From: Ignavibacteriota bacterium
Lineage (GTDB): Bacteria > Bacteroidota > Ignavibacteria > Ignavibacteriales > Melioribacteraceae
DNA: 64,000 bases
Direction of reading: 5' to 3'
Assembly: GCA_016713565.1 (NCBI GenBank)
Contig: JADJOX010000008.1
Coordinates: 62,001 to 126,000 of the forward strand
The notes beneath the pieces are model-generated. The model searched no databases. It was not told the DNA's origin and saw only the letters and a list, made by a program, of their open reading frames with translations. Positions within the stretch are counted from its first letter, which is position 1; each line of letters opens with the position of its first letter. Positions 25,239-34,542 of the stretch are shown here, in pieces. The translations under genes and the position numbers were made by a program.

Positions 25239-27404
25239 TTGAATAATACACATACATTTTCTTTTTTATATAAAATAAAACTTGCCGGAATTTTATTATT
25301 GCTTTTATCTTTTTCAAATTCAAACAACGCGCAAAATGTTATTAACGGAAAAATTTATGATTCGAATACAAAGCTTCCATTAGTTGGCGCAAATATCTAT
25401 TTAGAAAATACATCTATCGGAACCTTAAGTGATGAAAATGGGAATTTTCTAATTAGTACAAAATCAAATAAAAATAAATTCAAATTAATTGCATCCTATA
25501 TCGGTTATTTCTCTGAAGAAAAAGATATTGAATTAAACAAAAATTATATTTCAATTGAACTTTACTTAAAACCTTCACTGCTCAATCTAGATCAAATTGT
25601 TGTTACGGGAACAAGGACCGAAAGATTTTTAAAAGATACTCCGGTTAGCACAAGAGTCATTAATAAAGAACAAATTCAAAATTCCGGGGCCAGCGATATT
25701 AAACAAGCGCTTTCCGAAATTAATGGAATTGTTATTCATGAAAACCAATTTGGCACCGGCGTTAATACTGTTGAAATTCAAGGTTTTGGAAGTCAGCACG
25801 TGCAAATTTTGGTAGATGGAATTAAAATGATCGGCAGAGTAAACGGTGAGCTTGATATTTCAACTATTCCAATTAATCAAGTTGAAAAAATAGAGCTAGT
25901 AAAAGGCGCTGCTTCGGCTTTATATGGCAGCGAGGCAATGGGCGGAGTTATAAATATTATTACAAATAAAATGAACAACGATTTTTCAATGACATCAGAT
26001 TTATCGACCGGAAGTTATGGAAGATTGGATGGAAGCATAAATCTTAATGTACCTGTAAATAATTGGAGACCAAGTTTAAATTTTAGTTATAGAAAGTATG
26101 ACGGATATGATCTTAATAAACTAACTCCTTCGGATGACGGAACGGCGTATAAAAAATACCACGGGCAATTTAATCTAAATGGAAATCTAAATGAAAATAC
26201 TGAACTGAATTTGAGAACTTTATTTTTTAATGAAAATCAAAATTCACAAAGCAGTATAATCTTCAGAGATCGTATTGAGAATATACAATTCGCGGGCAGA
26301 CTTGAACTTACGTCTAAGCAAATTATTAATTCTTTTAATATGAAAACCGGAATTGAATATTCCGTGTTTGATCATACTTATGATCAAAAAGTTATAAGCA
26401 GCGGCTTTATAAAAAATGGCGACGCTACACTTGAAAAATTATTGCGAGGTGATGTATTGTTTGATTTTGCATTAGGGAAAAACTTAATAAACGGCGGTTA
26501 TTCATTTGAGTATGAAATAATTGGATCGGACAGAGTAATAAACGAGAATCAAAACTCAAATCTTAATAATATTTTTCTGCAAGATGAAATAGTAATAAAT
26601 GACTGGTCAACTTTTCTTGGAGGAATTCGTTTAGACGCGCATTCGGTTTATGGCAGTCAATTAACTCCAAAAGCAGCGGTAATGTTTAAACCATCAATTA
26701 ATTCCAGAATTAGAGTTTCATATTCCGAAGGGTTTCGCGCACCTTCATTTAAGGAATTATATATAGAATACGTTAATTTAAATGTTGGTTATCATATAAC
26801 CGGCAATCCGGAGTTACGTCCAGAAAAATCAACATCTTTACAAACTGATATAGAATATTGGAATGATAATAATTATCATCTGAAGATTCACTTTAACTAT
26901 AACCAAATTTCAAACTTAATTGATTATAAATATTTAGGTATAGAGGACAACTATGGAATTTATAAAACCGCGAATTTGGAAAAGGTAAATACCTGGGGAG
27001 GTGATTTTGACGTTGAATACTTTCCGTATGATTTTCTCAATTTTAAATTCGGTTATGGTTATTTTGATTCGAAGGATCTTCAAACAAATGATCAACTTCT
27101 CTTAAAATCAAAGCACAAAATAAATTTTTCCTTCAACCTCAATTTCATTGGATATTTGTCTTTTAGTTTTAGAGGACAATTTTTTGGTAAGCAAATATGG
27201 AAGGATTATGAAGAAATTATTTATACCGGAAGGAATGAAGTTATTTCTTCATATTGGTTATTCCACACGAATTTAAATTATAAAATTTCAGAAAAGCTAA
27301 ATACATATTTAGGAATGAGAAATCTTAATAATTATATAAACAAAACTTGGGGACCAATGCCCGGACGTGAATGGTACATTGGACTTAAATATGAATATAA
27401 ATAA
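25239..27404 (+). CDS. TonB-dependent receptor with N-terminal carboxypeptidase-like domain (probable heme/iron receptor)
   Basis: 721 residues from a TTG start, chosen because it begins the signal peptide (FLYKIKLAGILLLLLSFSNSNNAQ). Residues ~35-110 form a CarboxypepD_reg-like domain (INGKIYDSNTKLPLVGANIYLENTSIGTLSDENGNF), followed by a TonB-box region (LDQIVVTGTR), a plug (YGSEAMGGVINIIT) and a barrel ending WYIGLKYEYK. This layout is typical of Bacteroidota receptors. The HmuY-like gene, exported chelatase and PepSY-like protein downstream suggest heme or another metallo-tetrapyrrole as ligand. The palindrome before its start implies specific regulation. Confidence 0.9.
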   Translation: MNNTHTFSFLYKIKLAGILLLLLSFSNSNNAQNVINGKIYDSNTKLPLVGANIYLENTSIGTLSDENGNFLISTKSNKNKFKLIASYIGYFSEEKDIELNKNYISIELYLKPSLLNLDQIVVTGTRTERFLKDTPVSTRVINKEQIQNSGASDIKQALSEINGIVIHENQFGTGVNTVEIQGFGSQHVQILVDGIKMIGRVNGELDISTIPINQVEKIELVKGAASALYGSEAMGGVINIITNKMNNDFSMTSDLSTGSYGRLDGSINLNVPVNNWRPSLNFSYRKYDGYDLNKLTPSDDGTAYKKYHGQFNLNGNLNENTELNLRTLFFNENQNSQSSIIFRDRIENIQFAGRLELTSKQIINSFNMKTGIEYSVFDHTYDQKVISSGFIKNGDATLEKLLRGDVLFDFALGKNLINGGYSFEYEIIGSDRVINENQNSNLNNIFLQDEIVINDWSTFLGGIRLDAHSVYGSQLTPKAAVMFKPSINSRIRVSYSEGFRAPSFKELYIEYVNLNVGYHITGNPELRPEKSTSLQTDIEYWNDNNYHLKIHFNYNQISNLIDYKYLGIEDNYGIYKTANLEKVNTWGGDFDVEYFPYDFLNFKFGYGYFDSKDLQTNDQLLLKSKHKINFSFNLNFIGYLSFSFRGQFFGKQIWKDYEEIIYTGRNEVISSYWLFHTNLNYKISEKLNTYLGMRNLNNYINKTWGPMPGREWYIGLKYEYK

Positions 27405-27413
27405 GAAACAAAA

Positions 27414-27728
27414 GTGAGTGAGAAAGTGAATAAAAGAAAATGTTTTATTACGCATTGCGAAGAATGCAATGCATTTAACTTGTTTTATAAAGGAGTGCAA
27501 ATACATGTAAGTTTTAAAAGTCTGCAGTTTATTCTTTCGGGTATCTATCAATATGATAATTTAGACGAAAGAATTAAATCTGAAAAACCTTTCAGAATAA
27601 AGATCGATCCGGTTTTTCTTACAATAGACAATAATGACTACAATTGGTTTAAGGAAGAAGTTGAAAATGTTGTTATGCAAAAACTAAGTATTCAACGATT
27701 CAATATTTATAACTATTTGAACAACTAA
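27414..27728 (+). CDS. Small hypothetical protein in heme/iron locus
   Basis: 104 residues starting at GTG 9 bp after the receptor stop; a second in-frame GTG follows at 27426. It contains KCFITHCEECNAFNLFYKG, a Cys/His cluster (C-x4-H-C-x2-C) that may bind zinc or iron, then a helical C-terminus. It has no signal peptide or membrane segment. It resembles small conserved Bacteroidota proteins of the DUF6686 kind, but this is uncertain. Co-transcription with the receptor is likely. Confidence 0.65.
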   Translation: MSEKVNKRKCFITHCEECNAFNLFYKGVQIHVSFKSLQFILSGIYQYDNLDERIKSEKPFRIKIDPVFLTIDNNDYNWFKEEVENVVMQKLSIQRFNIYNYLNN

Positions 27729-27737
27729 GGAGCAATT

Positions 27738-28703
27738 ATGAAAAAATTATTTTATATAATTTTTGTATTAAGTTTAATTACGGCATGTGATGATAATTCA
27801 ACTGACCCCAAAGATGAAAATAATACAAAAGTACAGCAATTTAAATCACAGAATGTAAAAACAATCGGCAAGCAATATTTTACATTTAGTACAAACACAG
27901 CAGAAACTGCTGAGCCGGAGAATTACGATATTGCATTTGGAACAGTTCCATTAACAATTGAAACGGCGCCATGCCAATTTTTTACAATGCCGAATGATCC
28001 ATTAATCTTATGTGGATCGAATTCATCAATTGCAGTATTGAATGCCGCGAAATTATCTGACGTAGCAACAATTCCGGCAGAAAGCGAATTCAAAACGGAT
28101 AAAACAGTAGGTGAAGCATTTATTGGAAAGAATTGGTACGACGCAAATAATGCCGTAAGGAATGACGTATTTGTAATAAAAAGCTGTTCCGGTAATTATT
28201 CGTTATTAGAAATTTCAAATTACGATTACGACTTTCCTTTACATCAAATATCTTCCATTCACTTTAAATATAAATTCAATGCTTCCGGTTCAATGGATTT
28301 TACAACAACTCCATTGGATTCATTTAAAACCGAAAATGCTAATTCCGAAATGAAATATTTTTCATTTGAAGAAGGAAATGTAACATCGAGTCAAACCTGC
28401 CAATTAAAATTTAGCGGCAGTTCAATTTGGCTTGGAGAAAACGTTGAAATAAAAAAATTAGAAAATACGTCAATTGAAAATGTTTCAACAATTACAAACT
28501 CAGATTTTTCTTCAGATATAAAAACTAATTACACAACACTCGGTTGGTATAACTACGGCGAAGGTCATTTGTTAACTCCAGAAGATTTTGTATATGTGGT
28601 TAAAACAGTCGAAGGAAAATATGCCGCGGTTGAAATAATAAATTATTATGATGAACAAGGTAATTCAGGCACATTTACAATTGATTGGAAATATTTAAAC
28701 TAA
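27738..28703 (+). CDS. HmuY-like heme-binding lipoprotein
   Basis: 321 residues with RBS AAGGAG, a lipoprotein signal (lipobox LITAC, Cys17) and an acidic linker. The mature protein is beta-rich and carries HmuY-family patterns: YFTFSTNTAETAEPENYDIAFGT, then a later second half beginning ENVTTSQ-like strands and ending GTFTIDWKYLN. HmuY proteins are surface or secreted hemophores paired with HmuR receptors. Length is somewhat above classical HmuY (~215 residues), and two similar halves may be present. Heme ligands cannot be assigned with confidence from the sequence. Confidence 0.8.
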   Translation: MKKLFYIIFVLSLITACDDNSTDPKDENNTKVQQFKSQNVKTIGKQYFTFSTNTAETAEPENYDIAFGTVPLTIETAPCQFFTMPNDPLILCGSNSSIAVLNAAKLSDVATIPAESEFKTDKTVGEAFIGKNWYDANNAVRNDVFVIKSCSGNYSLLEISNYDYDFPLHQISSIHFKYKFNASGSMDFTTTPLDSFKTENANSEMKYFSFEEGNVTSSQTCQLKFSGSSIWLGENVEIKKLENTSIENVSTITNSDFSSDIKTNYTTLGWYNYGEGHLLTPEDFVYVVKTVEGKYAAVEIINYYDEQGNSGTFTIDWKYLN

Positions 28704-28734
28704 ACAAAAATTAATTTGTATAGAAAGGGAAATC

Positions 28735-29667
28735 ATGATTAAAATAAATAGACTAAAGTATTTATCATTTTTAATAATCTCTATATTTTTTTTACACAAT
28801 AATGTAGTAGTCTCGAAGAATCTTCAATCAAAAAAAATAGGAGTGTTATTGGTTAACCACGGTTCGCATTCAGCTACTTGGAGAAATGCCTTACTGGATT
28901 TGGAAAATAGAGTAAAACCTGAAATACTTAAAAATAAAAGTATAGCAAAAGTAACCACATCGTTTATGGAATATACAGAGCCTTCAATTGCTACAAGACT
29001 AAAAGAATTTGATAAAGAAGGTTTTACGGATGTAATTATTATTCCAATATTTTTGACCGTTAGTTCGCATTCGTTTGATGACATTCCAACAATCATCGGA
29101 CGAAAAACCGATAAGCATTCTTTGGAGTTATTGAAAATAGAAAAAATTGAACGATATACTCCGTCTGCCGAAATACATATTACACCGCTGCTGGATTTTA
29201 CGGATATTCTGCAAAAAAATATTGTGAGCAGAGTTAAAAATTTAAGTAGAAATTCGCAAAATGAAGGACTGGTTCTAATTGCATATGGTGATAAAACATA
29301 TAATAAAGAGTGGAGCGCATTATTGGAAAAAGTCGGAGCGACAGTTGAAAAACAAATTGGTATTAACAAATACAGTTATGGATGGTGTGGGCACGTAGCA
29401 CATTATAATCCTGATTCTACTGCTACCGCTATAAATAAAGTGCTGAATTACAAAAATAAAGCAATTGTAATTCCGGTTTTAGTTGCCCATGACGAAATGT
29501 TTCAAATACAGATAATCGGCGATGGAATAAAGAAAATAAAAGAATCGGATAAAAAAGTTATTTACAAGCCGGATGCAATTTTACCGGATAAAAATATTCA
29601 AAATTGGGTTATTGATATTTCGAATGAATTTGCAGATGAAATTGAATCAAGAATGGCTAGTAAATAA
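28735..29667 (+). CDS. Exported CbiX/CbiK-type class II chelatase-like protein
   Basis: 310 residues: a hydrophobic N-terminus (YLSFLIISIFFLHNNVVVS) acting as signal peptide or anchor, then a CbiX-like core IGVLLVNHGSHSATW, TTSFMEYTEPSIATRLKEF, IIIPIFLTVSSHSFDDIPTII. The His in NHGSH and the His in SSHSFDDIP correspond to the metal-binding histidines of sirohydrochlorin cobalt/ferrochelatases. The second half (IPVLVAHDEMFQ) repeats the fold. Chelatases of this class normally act in the cytoplasm, though a periplasmic CbiK is known in Desulfovibrio. Beside HmuY-like and TonB receptor genes, it may handle heme iron outside the inner membrane; that is inference. Confidence 0.82.
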   Translation: MIKINRLKYLSFLIISIFFLHNNVVVSKNLQSKKIGVLLVNHGSHSATWRNALLDLENRVKPEILKNKSIAKVTTSFMEYTEPSIATRLKEFDKEGFTDVIIIPIFLTVSSHSFDDIPTIIGRKTDKHSLELLKIEKIERYTPSAEIHITPLLDFTDILQKNIVSRVKNLSRNSQNEGLVLIAYGDKTYNKEWSALLEKVGATVEKQIGINKYSYGWCGHVAHYNPDSTATAINKVLNYKNKAIVIPVLVAHDEMFQIQIIGDGIKKIKESDKKVIYKPDAILPDKNIQNWVIDISNEFADEIESRMASK

Positions 29668-29668
29668 A

Positions 29669-30232
29669 TTGAACAAGAGAACGATTAGAAAACTTAATAA
29701 TAATCTTCATCGGGATTTCGGATACTTTTTTTCTTCTTTGGTTATTGTTTATTCATTATCCGGATTGGCATTAAATCATGTTAACGATTGGAATCCGGAT
29801 TTTGTAATTCAAAAAGATACAATTTCTATCCCTTCTAAATTTACTTATGAAAATATCTCGGACGAAAATATTACTTCGCTTAGTAAAATTGTTGGACACA
29901 ATGAATTTAAACTTTATGATTCGCCGACAACAGACCAAGTAAAAATTTATTATGAAGACGCGTCGTTTCATATTGATTTTTCGCGGATGTTAGGATTTTA
30001 TGAAGGAGTAACAAAACGTATTTTATTTTATGAGGTTAATGTTTTACATAGAAATAGTTTGGCTGAGTGGAAATGGTTTTCGGATATTTTTGCCGCCGCG
30101 TTAATTTTTATAAATGTTACCGGACTGTTTATATTAAAAGGAAAAAACGGAATCTTTGGAAGGGGTAAGTGGTTCATTGCTGCCGGATTTCTACCACCAT
30201 TAATTGCTTTGATTATTTTCAGTATAAAATGA
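29669..30232 (+). CDS. PepSY-associated transmembrane protein
   Basis: About 187 residues. The proposed start is TTG at 29669, one base after the chelatase stop; ATG at 29636 is an in-frame alternative that overlaps the previous gene. The N-terminus RKLNNNLHRDFGYFFSSLVIVYSLSGLALNHVNDWNPDF is the characteristic first helix of PepSY-associated TM proteins (His-Arg-Asp near the membrane). A soluble central region and two C-terminal helices (ADIFAAALIFINVTGLFIL; WFIAAGFLPPLIALIIF) follow. Such proteins accompany siderophore/heme uptake and include ferric reductase-like members. Here it may supply reduction for the exported chelatase. Confidence 0.82.
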   Translation: MNKRTIRKLNNNLHRDFGYFFSSLVIVYSLSGLALNHVNDWNPDFVIQKDTISIPSKFTYENISDENITSLSKIVGHNEFKLYDSPTTDQVKIYYEDASFHIDFSRMLGFYEGVTKRILFYEVNVLHRNSLAEWKWFSDIFAAALIFINVTGLFILKGKNGIFGRGKWFIAAGFLPPLIALIIFSIK

Positions 30233-30256
30233 ATTTAAAGTTAAAAAATTTTATGA

Positions 30257-30297
30257 AGTTCAATACCTTCTTAACTTGATTAAAAAGGTATTGAACT
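30257..30297. terminator. Bidirectional terminator
   Basis: 13-bp perfect arms AGTTCAATACCTT / AAGGTATTGAACT between the convergent PepSY-like and RND genes. Confidence 0.85.
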
Positions 30298-30305
30298 AAA
30301 GTTGA

Positions 30306-33300
30306 TTATTTATTCTTCCTTACTCTCCATTTGATTTTTATTTTATCTTCCAATTTTTCAAATATTATATAGAGAATTGGAATCACAATCAAAGTTAGTA
30401 AAGTTGTAGTAGTTAATCCGCCAATTACCGCACGTGCTAAAGGAGTCCAAGTTTCCGAACCTGAGCCAAGTTCCAATGCTAATGGAACCATTCCAAGAAT
30501 TGTAGTTAATGCTGTCATTAAAACAGGACGCATTCTAGCTGAACAAGATACTTTAACTGCTTCAAATAATTCATAGCCTTGTTTCCGCAGTTGATTAGTG
30601 TAGTCAACAAGCACAATACCATTATTAACCGCAATTCCAACTAACATTACAAGTCCCACCAAAGCCATAACGCTAATACTTGTTCCAGTAATAAAAAGGA
30701 AAAAGAATACACCGATTACCGACAGTGGAACGGTAAACATAATAATTAAAGGGTCAACAAAAGATTCAAATTGTGCAGCCATTATCATATATACTAAAAG
30801 TATTGCGGCTATAAATGCCAACATCAAATAGAAAAATGCTTCCTGCTGATCTTCTGCAGTTCCTCCAATTATAACTTGGAATTCTGATGGTATAGCGGTT
30901 TCCGCCACAATTTTATTTACTTCTTCCGTAGCTTTCGAAAGATCAATACCTGATAAACTAATGCCGATGGAAACAAATCTATTTTGATTTTCCCTGAATA
31001 TTGTAGGCGATGCCTCTTCTTCAGTAACTTGAGCAATTTGTTTTAATTTGATCATATCGCCATTGGGTAATGATAACTGCATATTCTCAATCATATCTTT
31101 TTGATTTCTGAATTTTTTATCGTATTGAATTCTTATGTCATATTCATCACCAAGTTCACGGTATTGTGAAATTACTTTACCAGCCATAGCGGTTGAAATG
31201 TTGCTGGCGACAGCTATGCTCGATAATTTTAAATCATTCATAACATCTTTATTAAAATGAACTTGAAGTTCGGGAGTTGTTTCCTTGGTATTCAATGTTA
31301 TGTCAACAAATCCTTTTACTTTATCAAATTTACCTTTTAATTCGTTAGCTATAATTTTTGCCTTGTCGATATCGAATCCGGTAATTTTAACTTCAATATC
31401 TTTTTCTGTTGAAAAAGTTCCGCCGTCTTGAAAGAAATATGTTACACCCGGAATATCGTCCAATCTTTTTCTCAATGAATCCTGAAATTGAAATTGAGTT
31501 AATTTTCTTTGATCTTTTGATTTTAATTTAATTATGGCTTCAACTGTACTTGAGGTTGTGCCGAACGCGCCGATTCCTTCTCTTTCACCGTAAAAAATTG
31601 CTATTGATTCCATTGCGTCTTTGGGAATGGTTTCTTTTACGATATCTTCAATTTGATACGCGTATAATCTTGTTTTTTCAATCGGGGTTCCGGATGGCGT
31701 TTCCAATAGAAAGTCAATAAAACCTTGATCGCTTTTCGGTAAAAATTCTCCGCCGAGAAATGCGGTCAAACTTAATGAAACAATAAATAGTACTAAAACA
31801 ATTAATAGAACGGTTTTTCTTCTTATCAGTGACCAGTTTAAAATCTTTGCGTAATTATTTGCAAGCTTGTCTAACATTGATCCAATTCGTTCTTTAAATT
31901 TATTGAATCTTCCCTCTTTATTCTTTTTGCTTTCCAAGCCTAATATATTTGCAGACATCATTGGAACAATTGTAAGTGCAACAATTAAAGAAACAATTAA
32001 ACTAAATGTTATTGTTAGCACAAGATCTTTAAATAATTGTCCGGTTATATTGGGTACAAATAACACAGGTACAAACACCGCAATAGTAGTAAGTGTTGAA
32101 GCTGTTATTGCCATGCCGACTTCAGTGGTACCTATATCTGCCGCGTCAAATTTTGATTTACCCATTTCTCGATGTCTGTAAATATTTTCCAAAACAACAA
32201 TAGAATTATCTACAAGCATTCCAATTGCCAAAGCTAATCCAGCCATTGAAATTATATTTAAAGTAAGATCCGCCGCATAAAGCACAGCAAACGTAATAAT
32301 TACGGATAAAGGAATTGAAATTCCCATAATAATGCTTCCGCGGATATTTCTTAAAAAGATATAAATTACAAGAAAAGCAAGAATGAAAGAAATTATGGCT
32401 GTATCGCTCAAATTATTAATTGACTGCATAATAAAATCAGCTTGATCCCACATTACAGTTAACTTGGTACCTTGAGGTAAGCCGGTTAAAATATCCGGTA
32501 AAGCTTCTTTTACTCTTCTGGTTGTTAAAACAGTATTTGCGTCGGATTGTTTCATAATAAACATGAAAACACCTTCACCGTAATCCGCTCTGACTTCGGA
32601 AGCGTTTTCTTTGTAACCGTCTTCAACAACTGCCACATCTTTAACAAGTACAGGCTCTTTACCACGCATTGTAACAATAGTATTTTTTATTTGTTCAAGC
32701 GATCGGTATTCACTAAAGATTCTTAGATTATAACTTTTGCTTTCCGTTTCAATTGTTCCTCCGGGTAAAAGTCCGCTGCCGACTTGAATTGCCTGTGAAA
32801 CATTATCGGGAGATAATCCATAGGAAGCTAATAATGTTGGATTTATGTTAACGTTAATTTGTCTTTGCAATCCGCCTTGTGTTTGTACGGATGCTACGCC
32901 CACAACTCTTTCAAGAAGCGGTTCAATTTTTTCTTCAGCAAGTCGTCTCAACTCCGCAGAACCCAAGTAATCTGAGCTTAAATTCAAATAAATAATCGGC
33001 ATCATCGATGGATCGAATACAAAAGTAATTGGCTCTGTTGCGTCTGTCGGTAAAAAGTCTCTAATATAATCCAGATTTTTACGGATATCAATTTCAGCTT
33101 GATTCATATCCGTTCCATATTTAAACTCGAGTGTTACAATTGAAGCGCCTTTAAAAGATTGTGAGCTTACTTTTTCAATATTTTTTACCGAGGAAACAGC
33201 TTCTTCAATTGGTCGCGATATAAGATTTTCAATATCTTCGGGACCAACGCCTGAATAATTTGTAATTACTCCAGCAATCGGAAATGTAATATCCGGGAAG

Positions 33301-33407
33301 AAATCTATTTTTAATTGTGAAAAAGAAAATAAGCTGAATCCAATTACCACAGCATAAAACATTATAAGTGTAATCTGCCTTCTCAATGAAAATTTTGTTA
33401 GTATCAT
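30306..33407 (-). CDS. RND-family efflux transporter permease
   Basis: 1033 residues with the 12-TM RND layout: N-terminal TM (ITLIMFYAVVIGFSLFSFSQLKIDFFPDI), two large periplasmic loops, and TM4 GLALAIGMLVDNSIVVLENIYRHREMG with the proton-relay Asp. TM10-11 contain MALVGLVMLVGIAVNNGIVLVDYTNQL and RMRPVLMTALTTILGMVPLALELGSGSE. This is an AcrB/MexB-like (HAE-type) inner-membrane proton antiporter. It is the last gene of tetR-tolC-mfp-rnd, with a 12-bp gap to the adaptor gene. The substrate range (drugs, solvents, bile-like compounds) cannot be read from sequence. Confidence 0.95.
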   Translation of the reverse strand: MILTKFSLRRQITLIMFYAVVIGFSLFSFSQLKIDFFPDITFPIAGVITNYSGVGPEDIENLISRPIEEAVSSVKNIEKVSSQSFKGASIVTLEFKYGTDMNQAEIDIRKNLDYIRDFLPTDATEPITFVFDPSMMPIIYLNLSSDYLGSAELRRLAEEKIEPLLERVVGVASVQTQGGLQRQINVNINPTLLASYGLSPDNVSQAIQVGSGLLPGGTIETESKSYNLRIFSEYRSLEQIKNTIVTMRGKEPVLVKDVAVVEDGYKENASEVRADYGEGVFMFIMKQSDANTVLTTRRVKEALPDILTGLPQGTKLTVMWDQADFIMQSINNLSDTAIISFILAFLVIYIFLRNIRGSIIMGISIPLSVIITFAVLYAADLTLNIISMAGLALAIGMLVDNSIVVLENIYRHREMGKSKFDAADIGTTEVGMAITASTLTTIAVFVPVLFVPNITGQLFKDLVLTITFSLIVSLIVALTIVPMMSANILGLESKKNKEGRFNKFKERIGSMLDKLANNYAKILNWSLIRRKTVLLIVLVLFIVSLSLTAFLGGEFLPKSDQGFIDFLLETPSGTPIEKTRLYAYQIEDIVKETIPKDAMESIAIFYGEREGIGAFGTTSSTVEAIIKLKSKDQRKLTQFQFQDSLRKRLDDIPGVTYFFQDGGTFSTEKDIEVKITGFDIDKAKIIANELKGKFDKVKGFVDITLNTKETTPELQVHFNKDVMNDLKLSSIAVASNISTAMAGKVISQYRELGDEYDIRIQYDKKFRNQKDMIENMQLSLPNGDMIKLKQIAQVTEEEASPTIFRENQNRFVSIGISLSGIDLSKATEEVNKIVAETAIPSEFQVIIGGTAEDQQEAFFYLMLAFIAAILLVYMIMAAQFESFVDPLIIMFTVPLSVIGVFFFLFITGTSISVMALVGLVMLVGIAVNNGIVLVDYTNQLRKQGYELFEAVKVSCSARMRPVLMTALTTILGMVPLALELGSGSETWTPLARAVIGGLTTTTLLTLIVIPILYIIFEKLEDKIKIKWRVRKNK

Positions 33408-33419
33408 TTTCTGCTCGCT

Positions 33420-34526
33420 CTAATCAATTATTTTAACTTTATCACCGGTCTTAACTATATTTTGCCCGACAACTACCACCGTGTCTCCAACATTTAAACC
33501 CGAAATAATCTCTATTCTTCCATCACTGCTAATGCCGGGTTTAATTTCCAATAGATTAGCTTTGCCGTCTTTTATTACAAAAACAAAATATTTTTTAAAT
33601 GACTTTTGCAGTCCGGTCTCACGGTCTATTTTGACTTCTGTTCTGCTTTGTATCGCGATTTCGGGAATAATAATTGAATTTTCTTTAACCGCATTTTTAA
33701 TCAAAAATTCGCCGAACATTCCTGACTTTAATAAATTGTCAGGTTTTTTTAATTCAACTTCGACTTGTAAATTTTTAGAAATTGGATCTACGGCATGATC
33801 GATTTCAGTTACTGTTCCTTCATAAATTTTATTTGGCACGGAAGGGAATTCAACATTAACAGACTGTCCCTTATGAATTCCTTCAATTTCAGTTGAAGGG
33901 ATTTTTACTTTCGCTTTCATTTCGCCTGAATTTATTAATTGAACAATTGGCAAACCTGCGGCTGCCATTTGGTTTTGCTCAACAAATACTGATGCGATAG
34001 TTCCGCTAAAAGGAGCCGTAATAAAACTATTTGCGTATTGTTCTTTTGCTTGCTGAAGCTGGACTTTTGCAGCTTGCAAACCTAATTCAGAAGATTCATA
34101 TTGTGTTTTTGTCTGATCAAATTGCTGATTGCTTATTGCTTTTTGATCATACAGTTTCTGCATTCTTGCAAATTCCTGCTGAATTAAATTAAATTGCGCT
34201 TGAGCAGACTTAACCCCGGTTTCTGCCGCTTCTACGCTTTGCTTAAAAATTGCATTATATTGAACTGCTAAAGTTTGACCCTTTGCGGCTTTATCGCCAG
34301 GCTTTACCGAAATGTTTGTTATTCTTTCCGAAACCTTTGAATATAGTACAACATCTTCTCCTCCGGTAATCGTTCCCGTTGCTTTAACGTAATTTTCGAT
34401 ATTGTTTAATTTAATAGTAAATACCTTTACGGGTATAATCTTCTCACTTTTTTGTTCGGTCTCTTCATTGCAAGCTGTAACAATTAATATTAAAAAAACT
34501 GCAGATATCAGTAATAATTTTTTCAT
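33420..34526 (-). CDS. RND periplasmic adaptor (membrane fusion) lipoprotein
   Basis: 368 residues. Lipoprotein signal (lipobox IVTAC, Cys19), then beta-barrel/lipoyl halves around a helical hairpin: VKVFTIKLNNIENYVKATGTI, GDKAAKGQTLAVQY, the coiled coil ~90-160 (FARMQKLYDQKAISNQQFDQTKTQYE), ITAPFSGTIASVFVEQNQMAAAG, and a C-terminal beta domain with GLNVGDTVVVVGQ. This is the HlyD/AcrA adaptor bridging the RND pump and the TolC-like duct. It lies between the tolC-like and pump genes in one operon. Confidence 0.95.
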   Translation of the reverse strand: MKKLLLISAVFLILIVTACNEETEQKSEKIIPVKVFTIKLNNIENYVKATGTITGGEDVVLYSKVSERITNISVKPGDKAAKGQTLAVQYNAIFKQSVEAAETGVKSAQAQFNLIQQEFARMQKLYDQKAISNQQFDQTKTQYESSELGLQAAKVQLQQAKEQYANSFITAPFSGTIASVFVEQNQMAAAGLPIVQLINSGEMKAKVKIPSTEIEGIHKGQSVNVEFPSVPNKIYEGTVTEIDHAVDPISKNLQVEVELKKPDNLLKSGMFGEFLIKNAVKENSIIIPEIAIQSRTEVKIDRETGLQKSFKKYFVFVIKDGKANLLEIKPGISSDGRIEIISGLNVGDTVVVVGQNIVKTGDKVKIID

Positions 34527-34542
34527 TTTATCCTCTATGAAT

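Noticed and set aside
28824..29369. 181-codon minus-strand frame opposite the chelatase gene
   Set aside because: Shadow of the CbiX-like coding sequence; the plus strand carries the conserved motifs.
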